This document shows positions 36,144 through 45,711 of a stretch of 64,000 nucleotides of DNA, piece by piece. Numbering within the stretch: the first letter of the stretch is position 1; each line of letters begins with the position of its first letter. The position numbers and the translations under genes were made by a program. Where the stretch lies: contig NZ_JAGGJA010000003.1 of assembly GCF_026229185.1 (NCBI RefSeq), positions 248,001 through 312,000 of the forward strand, written 5' to 3'. Source of the stretch: Fodinibius salsisoli. Its GTDB lineage: Bacteria > Bacteroidota > Rhodothermia > Balneolales > Balneolaceae. The notes below the pieces were generated by a model. That model saw nothing but the letters and a program-made list of their open reading frames with translations. It was not told the DNA's origin and made no database searches.

Positions 36144-37955
36144 TCACCCCCTGCTTCGGGACATCGCCTGCTCATATTTCAAAAGGAATTCCCGTTCGCT
36201 GAGTACCCCTATAAACTGATTTTCGGACCCTGGCCGGAGGATGGGCAGCTCCGGTTCTCCCGACTCCCTGAAATAGTCCAGCGCTGTGCTAAATGAATCG
36301 TTGAGCTTTAACAGTTTGGGAGGCACCATGATATCAGCGGCAATAATGACATCGCCCACCTCTTTTTGGAGCAGCATCCGTACATCATAAAGTGAAATCA
36401 TCCCAATGATATCGCCGTCATCGTTATCTACGGGCAAAATGAGAGAGTCGGCCCTAGAAAATTCATCCAGGATTTGGCTGGCACGCCAACGGTGGTTAAT
36501 CACCGGCATATATTTAGCTTTTTGGAAGGCCGAGCGCACCTTCAGATGCTGCATGACTTCACTGAGAAAGTCATCGCGATAGGAAGTAGACGAAAACCGG
36601 TTTTCCAGCTGCTGCTTATAGATACTCCAGCTTTGCGCTCCAAGATAAGCAACGGCGCTCGCAAAAATAAGCGGCACAATCAATCCATAGCTTTTACTCA
36701 TCTCAGATATCAGGATGGTGGATGAAACGGGGACATTAGCTACCGCAGAGAAGAAAGACGCCATCCCCACCAGCACAAAAGCTTCCGGGCTGGTGATGGT
36801 TCCGGGAGCAATCATTTCAATAGTGTAACCCAGAACGCCCCCCAATAGTCCCCCGATGACCAAGGATGGTCCAAAAACCCCTCCGGACCCTCCTGACTGT
36901 ATTGTGAAAGAGGTTGCGACCATTTTTAGAACCACAAGGGTGAGCATAAACGGGATCGTCAGGTTTCCATGCAACGCTGCCTGCAGAGAACCGTAGCTTG
37001 TACCCAGCACTGCCGGAAAGAAAAAACCGATGATCCCAACCAATAAACCGCCCACCATCGGTTTGAGGTAGAAAGGCAAACTCACCTTATCAAAAAGTGT
37101 CTTTATTCCATTGAATATTTTAGTATATAAAATGCCGGCAACCATAACGATAACGGCCAATAAGATAAACAGAGGCAACTCATAGGGATTGCTGAAACTT
37201 ACCGGCTGAAAAGAAAAAATTGACTCCCATCCGGTAACCGAAGCGTAGACCGAATAACTGATGATTGAAGAAATGACACCGGCGACCAAGCCCTCACTTT
37301 CAAAATCACTGCGATATAATACTTCTGAAGAAAATAGCGCGGCGCCAATTGGAGCTTTAAATATTGCCCCAATACCGGCTGCCAGACCAGCCATCATAAA
37401 TATACGGCGTTCACGGACTCCCATATCCAGTTTCTTGCTCACATACGACCCAATACCCGCTCCAATCTGGGCAATGGGTCCCTCCTTACCGGCACTGCCA
37501 CCTGTTCCGATGGTAAAAACTGATGCCAACAATTTTGTGAAAGGAATGTTACTTTTGAGGTCCACTGAACTATGATAAGCTTCGATCACGGCATCGTTAC
37601 CGTGCCCCCTGGCCTGCGGAGCAAACTTATAAACAATCAGTCCCGAAATAAGACCACCCAAGGCGGGCAGAAAAAATAGCAGCCAAGGCTGCTCTATGGC
37701 AAAGAAATCCAGCGGTAGAATGAAGTCCTCAAATATGCGCTCATTATCGGGATGTGTAATAACAGTCCCCGCCAGCTGATGGATCGCAACCTCCTGAATG
37801 AGCTCGAATAGAAAATTAAAAAGAAGTGCAAAAAGTCCCGCTAAAATTCCGATAATGACACAGTAAAACAGCCACCGGCCCGTGATGATCATATTCACTG
37901 CCTGGCCCAGATCGTGAAGGTTTGTCCTGAGTTTTCTGGAGTTTATACTAAACAT
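36144..37955 (-). CDS. ClC-family chloride channel/exchanger with CBS domains
   Basis: 603 residues. A voltage-gated ClC membrane domain (about 25-440) carries GTGGSAGKEGPIAQIG, whose Glu158 matches the gating glutamate, so proton-coupled exchange is possible. The usual filter motif GSGIP is GHGND at about 117-121. GSGGSGGVFGPSL near 370 is the third signature. Two CBS domains (about 470-590) follow for ligand sensing. It moves chloride across the inner membrane, which suits a salt-adapted cell. It is divergent from the methyltransferase gene 67 bp away. Confidence 0.95.
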   Translation of the reverse strand: MFSINSRKLRTNLHDLGQAVNMIITGRWLFYCVIIGILAGLFALLFNFLFELIQEVAIHQLAGTVITHPDNERIFEDFILPLDFFAIEQPWLLFFLPALGGLISGLIVYKFAPQARGHGNDAVIEAYHSSVDLKSNIPFTKLLASVFTIGTGGSAGKEGPIAQIGAGIGSYVSKKLDMGVRERRIFMMAGLAAGIGAIFKAPIGAALFSSEVLYRSDFESEGLVAGVISSIISYSVYASVTGWESIFSFQPVSFSNPYELPLFILLAVIVMVAGILYTKIFNGIKTLFDKVSLPFYLKPMVGGLLVGIIGFFFPAVLGTSYGSLQAALHGNLTIPFMLTLVVLKMVATSFTIQSGGSGGVFGPSLVIGGLLGGVLGYTIEMIAPGTITSPEAFVLVGMASFFSAVANVPVSSTILISEMSKSYGLIVPLIFASAVAYLGAQSWSIYKQQLENRFSSTSYRDDFLSEVMQHLKVRSAFQKAKYMPVINHRWRASQILDEFSRADSLILPVDNDDGDIIGMISLYDVRMLLQKEVGDVIIAADIMVPPKLLKLNDSFSTALDYFRESGEPELPILRPGSENQFIGVLSEREFLLKYEQAMSRSRG

Positions 37956-38022
37956 ATGCTATCTCCACTGATAATGGAAAGCAATCTAATCATTATCTTT
38001 CATTAATTATACATCCAATTGC

Positions 38023-38916
38023 ATGAACGCTGACCAGCTTAGCCAATCGGCGGCCTTTATCGCCATTAAGTTCTATGGGCTTACCCGAAATCCAGACTTC
38101 CGGGGTCTGTTTGATGAGGAAACCATTCGGTTCTATGAATCGATAGTACAAACTTTACCGCGCCCTCTCTCTTACTATCACTATTGGCTACAGTTCGATT
38201 GGATACGCGCCCTGTATATTAAATCAGAAGAATTACTGTTACCCGGCGACTTGATGCATATTCTTGCCCGCAAGTGGTATATATCCAAGATGCTGGATGA
38301 ATTACTTAACCAAGGCTATCAGCAACTCCTTGTTCTCGGTGCAGGATTTGATCACACGGCTTACTATTACAGACAACGAGGTATCCCAGCGCTCGAGCTC
38401 GACAGCCCGAGGATGGCAAAACTAAAAAAAGACTTTTTCCAAGAAGTCTACCCCAGTTATCCCCATCCTTCTATTCTTGCAGCTCAGCTCCCCGAACATT
38501 CGTTATCAGACATTTTGGAAAACCAGGAAACGATTGCCCCCCAAGAAAAAACAGCAATCATTTCAGAAGGATTCTTTGACTATTTAACTTCCCAAGAGGT
38601 AAGCAACGTTCTATCTACATTGCATAATTACTTTATACAACCTGCCCTTCTAAGCACCCATTTTGCGTTGGATGAGCTCCCCCCTCACCATCGATTAGTG
38701 TTCCGTTCAAGCTTAAACCTGGTAGGAGAAAAGCTACAGTTTGATACTTCCATGAGTGACTTCAAATCTCATTTATTGAAACATGGATTTATGATAGACC
38801 GATGCTACAGGCCAGAAGAAATGGCAGACCAATTTGTTGCCCCTCTGGATACCAAATTAGATATCCTGAACGGATTTTATATTATATCTGCCAAGGGTAG
38901 CCTGCCCTCTCTGTGA
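38023..38916 (+). CDS. LCM-type SAM-dependent methyltransferase
   Basis: 297 residues. The SAM-binding site LLVLGAGFDHTAYYYRQ, the acidic strand ALELDSPRMAKLKKDFF and the IISEGFFDYLT motif match leucine-carboxyl-methyltransferase-like enzymes (the 'O-methyltransferase in polyketide biosynthesis' group). Bacterial members methylate carboxyls or small molecules; the substrate is unknown. It is divergent from the ClC gene and is followed by a small anti-sigma-like gene. Confidence 0.85.
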   Translation: MNADQLSQSAAFIAIKFYGLTRNPDFRGLFDEETIRFYESIVQTLPRPLSYYHYWLQFDWIRALYIKSEELLLPGDLMHILARKWYISKMLDELLNQGYQQLLVLGAGFDHTAYYYRQRGIPALELDSPRMAKLKKDFFQEVYPSYPHPSILAAQLPEHSLSDILENQETIAPQEKTAIISEGFFDYLTSQEVSNVLSTLHNYFIQPALLSTHFALDELPPHHRLVFRSSLNLVGEKLQFDTSMSDFKSHLLKHGFMIDRCYRPEEMADQFVAPLDTKLDILNGFYIISAKGSLPSL

Positions 38917-39005
38917 ATATGATGGAACATTAAAACAGATCTGTATGTTGATGAGATGTAACATGCCAACCTAATGCTCTAACATTTTAGGGCTTTCAAA
39001 AGATT

Positions 39006-39248
39006 ATGTACGAAAAAGAGCTTACGAAATATGAAGCGCTTGAACTCATTACCCCTATTGTAGATGATGAGGTAAGTGAAAAAAAACGCGAGGCATTCTT
39101 CAAATATATTGCGCAGCATAAGGATGTACGCAAAAAATATGAGTCTGCAAAAAATATCAAGTCGCTCATCAGTAGTCGCTGCCCTTCTACCCGTGCTCCC
39201 GAAGGCTTACGAAACCAGATACTACAGCTAATCAAAGACGAGAAGTAA
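39006..39248 (+). CDS. small anti-sigma-like protein (no partner sigma nearby)
   Basis: 80 residues, charged and helical. The pattern IVDDEVSEKKREAFFKYIAQH, then KDVRKKYESAKNIKSLI and a C-terminal APEGLRNQILQLI is that of N-terminal anti-sigma domains, in which a Cys/His set normally binds zinc. Here the zinc residues are largely absent (one His, one Cys). There is no membrane segment and no sigma gene adjacent. It could bind a sigma encoded elsewhere. The family call is tentative. Confidence 0.6.
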   Translation: MYEKELTKYEALELITPIVDDEVSEKKREAFFKYIAQHKDVRKKYESAKNIKSLISSRCPSTRAPEGLRNQILQLIKDEK

Positions 39249-39268
39249 ACCTCCAGATAATTACTTCC

Positions 39269-40624
39269 CTACCCCTCTTCTTTCTCCAGCTGAGGTTGAT
39301 CAGTAAGCTCATCGGGCAATGATGAATTGGCATTGGCGCCCAGTTCTTTCAGCATCTCTACCTGTCGCACCAAGTTGCCACGCCCCGTACTTAACCGGGT
39401 CATCGCCTGATCATAACTTTCCTGGGTTTGACGAATACGCTGACCAATTTCCTGCATGCTTTCCGCAAAAAGTCGAAACTTTTCGTACAGTGCCCCACCC
39501 CGATCAGCTATCTCCTGCGCATTCTTATTCTGATACTCCTGCTTCCATACACTGTCTATGGTCGCCAATGTTGCCAGCAACGTAGAGGGACTTACGATTA
39601 CAATATTCATCTCGAAAGATTCATGATAAATACTTGTATCATTCTGCAGCGCAATCCCAAAGGCCGGTTCAATTGGAATAAACATTAACACGAAATCTGG
39701 ACTGTTGCCCCCGTACAGCTCTTGGTAATTTTTATTGCTTAGTCCTTTCACATGGCTGCGGATAGAACCGAGATGGTCCCGCAATGCCGCCTGTTGCTCC
39801 TGCTCATCCTCGGCCGAAGCGTACCGCTCATAGGCTGTCAATGAAACCTTAGAATCGATAATCAGGCGCTTCTCATCCGGCAGGTGCACCACCACATCCG
39901 GGTGCAGGCGGCGGCCGTCGTCGGTGGTGTGGTACTCCTGTGTCTCATATTCACGTCCTTTGGTGAGCCCCGACTTCTCCAGGATGCGCTGCAGGATCAC
40001 CTCGCCCCAGTTGCCCTGGGTCTTCGACTCGCCCTTCAGGGCCTTTGTCAGGTCGTTGGCCTCCTTCGCCATCTTCTGGTTAAGCTCCATCAGGTTTTTG
40101 AGCTCCTGTTTCAGCGAACCCCGGGCCTCTACTTCATCTTTGTGGGTCTCCTCCACTTTCTTCTTGAAGGCTTCCATCTTTTCACCCAGCGGTTTCAACA
40201 ACTGGTCCAGCTTCTCCTTATTCTGCTCAGTAAACTTCTTGCTCTTTTCTTCGAGGATCTTATTCGCCAGGTTCTCAAACTCATCCTTAAACCGCTCCTG
40301 CAGCTGCTGCATTTCCTCTTTCTGCTCGCTGAGCCGCTCCTTCAGGTTCCGGTAGTCGGCATTTAGTTCGGCCAGCTGCTTTTCTGCTTCATTAGCGCGC
40401 CGTTCGCTTTCCTTTTGTTCTCGCTCCGTCGATTCCAACTGACGGGCGATATTCTGGTTGCGTTCCTCCAGCCGGGATACCTGCTGTGCGGCCTGCTCGC
40501 GTTCCAGCTCCAGCGCATCGGCCTCTTCTTTACTTAACGCCTGGCTGCTTTTATACCTGAAATGCGCAATGGCGTAGCCGAGAATGAGTCCAACGAGGAT
40601 AAAAAGGATTGCAGTCAATTCCAT
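39269..40624 (-). CDS. rmuC: DNA recombination protein RmuC
   Basis: 451 residues. N-terminal membrane helix (about 4-21), a long coiled coil (about 28-200, rich in Glu, Lys, Gln), then the RmuC nuclease-like domain: GNWGEVILQRILEKSGL, LHPDVVVHLPDEKRLIIDSKV with the D-x-K pattern, and FIPIEPAFGIAL. RmuC limits inversions between short repeats and has been linked to phage defence. It lies just downstream of the Gabija-like pair on the same strand; the 182 bp between them hold no gene. Confidence 0.95.
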   Translation of the reverse strand: MELTAILFILVGLILGYAIAHFRYKSSQALSKEEADALELEREQAAQQVSRLEERNQNIARQLESTEREQKESERRANEAEKQLAELNADYRNLKERLSEQKEEMQQLQERFKDEFENLANKILEEKSKKFTEQNKEKLDQLLKPLGEKMEAFKKKVEETHKDEVEARGSLKQELKNLMELNQKMAKEANDLTKALKGESKTQGNWGEVILQRILEKSGLTKGREYETQEYHTTDDGRRLHPDVVVHLPDEKRLIIDSKVSLTAYERYASAEDEQEQQAALRDHLGSIRSHVKGLSNKNYQELYGGNSPDFVLMFIPIEPAFGIALQNDTSIYHESFEMNIVIVSPSTLLATLATIDSVWKQEYQNKNAQEIADRGGALYEKFRLFAESMQEIGQRIRQTQESYDQAMTRLSTGRGNLVRQVEMLKELGANANSSLPDELTDQPQLEKEEG

Positions 40625-40806
40625 AGTTTGTAAATGAAAAATAGTTCAGTGAAAAATTTAAAAATAGAGCACTGGTGGCAAATAAAACTAACTCTGCCAA
40701 GATTTGGACAGTGCCAACAATATCAGAGTTCTGTCGTCCAGTTTCCAGTGTGGATTGTATAACTTTAAGATATAGAGGGGGGATGACAGCGTAGTGGCAG
40801 AGTAAA

Positions 40807-42771
40807 TTAATTTTTTATTAAATCTTCAATATTCCAACCTGCATTGTCAAGCTCTTCAATGTCGTCATCGGTAATATTTTCCTTGTACATTGCAAGACAA
40901 AGCAAATATTTAGGTCTCGTCATGCCTACAAATATGTTTCTCATTCTTTGCTCTTTTCGCTTTTTAACTTTCTCTCTGTTCCCTTTGAGTGACTCTACTA
41001 ATTTTGATAAATCATGACCATGCATATAAGTTTCCAAAATTAATGTAGCGTCATGCGTCTCACCTTTTATTGAATGTATTGTAGATAAATCTACTTGGAT
41101 GCTCAATTCATCATTCGAATAGCTGTAGGTATTTAAATCTTTCGTACTACCGTCTGCCAATTTAGATACATCAAAACTACTTTCATCAAGATACTTTACA
41201 AATTCTTTCACTTCACCCTTATTATCCCCAGTCAACAAAATTCCAATAATTTCGAATATTGAACTAACTATTTCTTCCCAATTTTCCTTATTCAACTCCA
41301 AAGATAATTCAAGACAATCATAGAAGATTTTATTTAATAACTGGTGTTTCCCAACATCATTTAACCATCTAATAAAACTTCTTTTACTATATCTTTTACC
41401 TTCTTCTGTTTTTGACCCACTTTTACTTAAAATTCTTAAAACCCCTTTTAAAAGAAGATCATAGCTTTCTTTAAACTCATTGTCTTTTTTTAAGAGGTAT
41501 CTACTGAGAAATACATAGTCAATTAGATAAGAAATATTAATATTGGACGTCGTTATTTCTTCGTTGAAATCAGCAAAGTAATCATTGATTAGATATGGGA
41601 AATTTTTGTTTTGCTTAATTTCTTCTTGACTTCTTGAGTCTGACTTTCTTAATCCTATAGCTTTTACTGTATGGCTTTTACTTTCTAGTTTACCAAACTC
41701 ATCAATAACTAATTCACAAAAAGACGGAAGTACTTCCGCGATTGAATTTTTATCGAATAAAAAGATGGTATTTTTAAAATTATTTCGCTCATCAAAACCT
41801 ACTAATTGTTGAGGGTTAATTGCAGTAAAGTAAGAAGCTGAATTTGCAATCTTGTTCCCAAATCTTTTAGAAGTTTTAACCTCGATCTTTTTTTCTTCAT
41901 AAGGAAAATCTTCTAATAAACTTCCTTGGTTACCCGAATATATTGACTGATTGATATCACCAAGTTTTTGAACAGTAGAACCTTCTGAAAAGATATCCTT
42001 TAGAATTTTATCCTGTTGGAAATTTGAATCCTGAATCTCGTCAATAAATACTAATGGGAACCTGGTATTTATTACATTTTTGATTGAAGGAAATTTTGCC
42101 AAATAGTATTCAGAAAAGGCATACATATCATTGAATCGCAAAATTCCTTTGCGAAGTAATTCTAACTTTATCTCTTTAAGTTCTTGATAGGTTTCTATGT
42201 CTTTTCCCCAAGGAAGCTGTTTCCTACCATATCTGGATATATAAGTTAAATCTAACTCTGATCCTTCGAATTCTAAAGTACTGGCGATCCTTTCCCCGTT
42301 GTATTTATGACTAAGAGTTCTTCGAGCATTGTATTTATACTGAAGCAATTCTAAGGCATTTTCTGAGAAAATTTTATTATCAATAAAGCTGATTTCAATC
42401 CCTTTATTCCTTAAAAGTGGGAGAGCGAAATAATTATTGATAAATGATTGTATTGTACCTATAAAATGCGGATAGCCCAATAGATCTAAACCTCCTTCAA
42501 TTTTTGAAAGCCGTTTTTCAATTTCTTCTCTGGCAACGTTCGTATGTGACAATACACAAATTCCTCGATCAGACCACTTCCATTTCTGTGCTAGAATAGC
42601 AAGTTTAGCAACCAATAGAGTTGTTTTTCCACTACCTGGTCCAGCTTGAACATCTAAATTACTTAAACTTTTTAATACCTCATCTCGATTATCTTCGGTA
42701 AAGCTAAAACCAAATATTTTCTCAATTGATGCTATATCCTGATCACTGATATTTAAATCGTTGTCAATCAT
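40807..42771 (-). CDS. gajB: UvrD-like helicase of a Gabija-like system (GajB)
   Basis: 654 residues. Superfamily 1 helicase motifs: Walker A AGPGSGKTT (44-50 for the loop), motif II FIDEIQD (Asp244, Glu245, Asp248), motif V TIHSIKGETHDATL and motif VI FVGMTRPKYLL. It overlaps the OLD-family gene upstream by 4 bp (ATGA). In Gabija, GajB associates with the GajA tetramer and is required for phage defence. The protein is longer than the prototype of about 490 residues. The DNA is clearly A/T-richer than its neighbours, which suggests horizontal transfer. Confidence 0.85.
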   Translation of the reverse strand: MIDNDLNISDQDIASIEKIFGFSFTEDNRDEVLKSLSNLDVQAGPGSGKTTLLVAKLAILAQKWKWSDRGICVLSHTNVAREEIEKRLSKIEGGLDLLGYPHFIGTIQSFINNYFALPLLRNKGIEISFIDNKIFSENALELLQYKYNARRTLSHKYNGERIASTLEFEGSELDLTYISRYGRKQLPWGKDIETYQELKEIKLELLRKGILRFNDMYAFSEYYLAKFPSIKNVINTRFPLVFIDEIQDSNFQQDKILKDIFSEGSTVQKLGDINQSIYSGNQGSLLEDFPYEEKKIEVKTSKRFGNKIANSASYFTAINPQQLVGFDERNNFKNTIFLFDKNSIAEVLPSFCELVIDEFGKLESKSHTVKAIGLRKSDSRSQEEIKQNKNFPYLINDYFADFNEEITTSNINISYLIDYVFLSRYLLKKDNEFKESYDLLLKGVLRILSKSGSKTEEGKRYSKRSFIRWLNDVGKHQLLNKIFYDCLELSLELNKENWEEIVSSIFEIIGILLTGDNKGEVKEFVKYLDESSFDVSKLADGSTKDLNTYSYSNDELSIQVDLSTIHSIKGETHDATLILETYMHGHDLSKLVESLKGNREKVKKRKEQRMRNIFVGMTRPKYLLCLAMYKENITDDDIEELDNAGWNIEDLIKN

Positions 42772-44675
42772 GCTAAGTCTTCGAACTCTTTATTACGTGT
42801 TACGTATTTAATTGCATCAACAATGTACTCTGGCAAATCATCTTCTAAACTTCGATCATACTCTTCTTCCAAATAGTGAGATAATTCTTGAGCAACAACT
42901 GTTTTAGAAAGATTGTGCTCGAAGAATTTGTTATAAATTAAATCAGCCTCATCTTCTTGTTGGGAAATAAGAGCATCATATTCATCTTTTGAATTAGAAA
43001 TAATTTTTTCTTTTTCGTCAGCTAAATCTGAATCTTCATAATTCAGATCATTTGCTAAGTTTATTGCAGTAAGCATTTCCAATCCCAAACCACTTTTGAT
43101 CAGATCATACTCGAGAGTCCAATTTTCTGCAACAAACGTATAAACTGGTTTACCATCGTTCTCTTGCAAACTTTCCTTCTTTTCAGATCGATCCTCATCA
43201 CTGTAATCTCTTTCTGTTTTTTTGTAGTGTTTATCTGCATCATTATTTCCTTCAGAAAAAAAGTCAGATGGAATATCAATATCAGCAATACATGCTACCC
43301 TAATCGGCATTTCTTTATCCTCCTCACACTGTTGAAATATTCTTGAATATCGAAATAAACCTGTATGACCTACATTGACTATTGAAATACCATTTTTTGA
43401 AAAAGAACAACCGATCAATTTTGCAAGTGTTGGTATAAGCAAGTTTTCTGCATCCCCCTCTACAATTACAACCCCTTTTGCAAAAAACAGATTCGCCTTT
43501 GTCACATCTAAAAACCTTTTTAAAAATTGATAGTCTTCCTCTGATAACTTCGTTTGGTCATTTTTTAAACTGTAAGCATTACCATCACCAACCATTATCA
43601 GATTTTGAGGATTAACCTTAGAAGATATATTGGGACTATGTGTTGAAGTTATTATTTGTAGGGATTGATCTGTTAAACCTGCTTTTTCTTCAAGAAAATC
43701 CATTAATCGAACCTGCATTGGGGGATGCAAGTGTGCCTCTGGTTCCTCAATTAATAATAATGGCATTCCAAAGTCGCTTTCACTACTAAGCAAAAGCAAC
43801 TCAGTAGCCATAAATAATATATTATTAATTCCTAGGCCTCTTTTGGTTCGAATTTCTTTATCATCTTCTGGCCTAATCCAAAGTTCAAATTTTTCTAAAA
43901 TTTCTCTTAAAGAAGCTTTTTTGGATATTCCCAATTCACCACTAATTGTATCATCCCCAATTGAAAATTCATTTAAATAGTCTTGATTTATTTTACTCTC
44001 TGAGTCCTCTATATAATCATTATTTTTGATTAGGTACTCTGCCTGCCTCATTATATCAACAAGTGTTTCGGGCTCAAAGTCATTTGGATTTTCATCATCA
44101 AAGTTATCATTCTGTTGTTCTTTGCTATCAGGATGCGCTTCTAAAATCTGTGATAAACGTGACCTCCGACCTGAACTCATTTCTGATTCAGCATCTCTCA
44201 ATGGTTTTAAATAAGTTGTCTTTAAAAATTCCCTTATATCACCTTCAATAGCTTTACCCTGTCCATTTTTTCCTGATCTATAGTTTACTGAAATCCTTCT
44301 GCGATAATTCTTAACATCTCTGTTAAGTGTTGCCTCAAGATTGACAATCAAACATTTTTCTCCATCTACCAAGCTTAACCATTCTAAATATCTTGCAGCT
44401 TCTTCTTTTGTTAAATCTGTAAACGTGCATGAAATTTGAAGGTTTGTTTTTCTTTGATCACCAACTATATGAAAATCCTCTTCAGTAATGCGATGATATT
44501 CATCACTTGTAGTCCATAAAACATGTCTTATAGCATCAATAATTGCAGATTTACCAGAATCATTTTCTCCTACAAGTAAATTTAAGCCTTCCTGAAAATC
44601 TATCTCAAGATGATTATTGTTCTCTTTAGAACCGAATGTTCTGTAATTTTCAATAATAAGATTGGATAAATACAT
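42768..44675 (-). CDS. gajA: OLD-family ATPase/TOPRIM nuclease of a Gabija-like system (GajA)
   Basis: 635 residues. An ABC-type ATPase with Walker A GENDSGKS (36-43), a signature-like RGLGINNILFMATELLLL, and Walker B LLLIEEPEAHLHP (306-318) is followed by STHSPNI. The TOPRIM nuclease has VIVEGDAE (Glu406) and IADIDIP (Asp465, Asp467), the acidic metal set. GajA nicks phage DNA when nucleotide pools fall, in the known Gabija mechanism. An OLD-type gene followed directly by a UvrD-like helicase is the Gabija layout. An acidic insert at about 180-245 and the greater length make 'Gabija-like' safer than 'Gabija'. Confidence 0.82.
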   Translation of the reverse strand: MYLSNLIIENYRTFGSKENNNHLEIDFQEGLNLLVGENDSGKSAIIDAIRHVLWTTSDEYHRITEEDFHIVGDQRKTNLQISCTFTDLTKEEAARYLEWLSLVDGEKCLIVNLEATLNRDVKNYRRRISVNYRSGKNGQGKAIEGDIREFLKTTYLKPLRDAESEMSSGRRSRLSQILEAHPDSKEQQNDNFDDENPNDFEPETLVDIMRQAEYLIKNNDYIEDSESKINQDYLNEFSIGDDTISGELGISKKASLREILEKFELWIRPEDDKEIRTKRGLGINNILFMATELLLLSSESDFGMPLLLIEEPEAHLHPPMQVRLMDFLEEKAGLTDQSLQIITSTHSPNISSKVNPQNLIMVGDGNAYSLKNDQTKLSEEDYQFLKRFLDVTKANLFFAKGVVIVEGDAENLLIPTLAKLIGCSFSKNGISIVNVGHTGLFRYSRIFQQCEEDKEMPIRVACIADIDIPSDFFSEGNNDADKHYKKTERDYSDEDRSEKKESLQENDGKPVYTFVAENWTLEYDLIKSGLGLEMLTAINLANDLNYEDSDLADEKEKIISNSKDEYDALISQQEDEADLIYNKFFEHNLSKTVVAQELSHYLEEEYDRSLEDDLPEYIVDAIKYVTRNKEFEDLA

Positions 44676-45711
44676 CCCCTACTAAATAATTAATTGAAAG
44701 TTAAAATATAACTAACTAAAAAAATCACTTAGCTCATAAGTTTTTAATTTCGTTCATTTTAAATAATCAAAAACAGCTTAATCTCACACAAATTTGAAAA
44801 AGTTACACGGCACCTTACTACCCAACCATTCTCTACCCTTACTTACTCAGTCTCCTTGATATTATAATCCCGGACACTACGAGATACTAAGCTTATAACA
44901 CTCTGAGATATACTTCTCTGTCCGACCGAGCCAATACACCCTGAGATAAGCTTCTGTACTTAAAACAGCCTTAAGGATAAAAAGGCACTGCCAAACAGTT
45001 CTTTGATTTTGTGTATTCGATATCTAATATCAATTAATATGGCAAGTGATATTTAAGTCCCACTTCTACTTAAAACGTAAAAAGCTATGCGACATCAATA
45101 CTGGCAGTATCCAAAATACAATCACGGGGAATTTGAAACGGGAGAGGTTTCCGGGACGGGTGTTATTGTATAAGAGGTGATTTATTTGAGAAGTTATGAA
45201 CAGCCTATACCAATCGCCCCACCACAAAACCAGTGAGGGGACGAGCACAAGACCTCATCGTGCATCTAGGCTTGATGTGCGATGAATAAATGAGTTCGTT
45301 AGTTATCCATTCCTACCGCGACAAAAACAGTCGCAGCACGAATATAACACCTCATCGGTCCCGATTTCTCGGGATCCGGTGAGTGAAAAGCCCTTGCTCT
45401 CTCCCAATCGTCCGACTTAAAACCAGAAGCCGAACGAAAGTCCAACCCTCATTAAGAATCCACATTTAATGTGCGGTGAATGAAATTGCTCCTTTCCATT
45501 TGCCAACATACTCCATGTCTTTCACAAGGTTTTTTGGCTTTGCAAGGTGCAAATTTTCAAGAGGGCTGCTAATTTTTGTTTCAATGTCCTAAATTCACAA
45601 CCAATAGTTACTCCAGCACTTTTGAGTGTAATAAAATATACGAGACTCTTAATTTCTGATTCCCTGGCTTCACCCACATAGCTCTTGAAATACAATAAGA
45701 TCTATAAAATT
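44676..45711. other. gene-poor region upstream of gajA with repeats
   Basis: 1036 bp. The first 120 bp are very A/T-rich and must hold the promoter of the Gabija-like pair. Three related ACACTCTGAGATA-like boxes lie at 44874, 44898 and 44936. The hairpin array at 45222-45485 follows. A conserved-looking box at 45602-45642 resembles one before the next lipoprotein gene (46290-46330). I see no RNA gene or transposase. Confidence 0.55.
45222..45485. repeat. three hairpin-bearing units at a 97-bp period
   Basis: CCTCAT boxes start at 45253, 45350 and 45447, 97 bp apart each time. Each opens an inverted repeat closing in C-G-R-T-G-A-R-T (for example CTCATCGTGCATC with GATGTGCGATGA; CGGTCCCGA with TCGGGATCCGG). 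Each is preceded by a block like AAAACCAG, 19-20 nt, then A-C-C/ACC. The loops and stems differ between units while the ends are kept. Confidence 0.65.

Noticed and set aside
39884-40366. Long Leu-rich frames on the plus strand opposite rmuC
   Set aside because: They mirror the Glu/Lys/Gln coiled-coil codons of rmuC; the minus-strand protein is clearly the real one.
45066-45248. 60-codon hydrophobic frame on the minus strand in the gene-poor region
   Set aside because: It crosses repeat-like sequence, has no ribosome-binding site or known pattern, and its hydrophobic look follows from A/T-rich composition.
45222-45485. Integron attC cassettes
   Set aside because: No RYYYAAC/GTTRRRY core sites, no integrase gene and no open frames between the units; kept only as a structured array.
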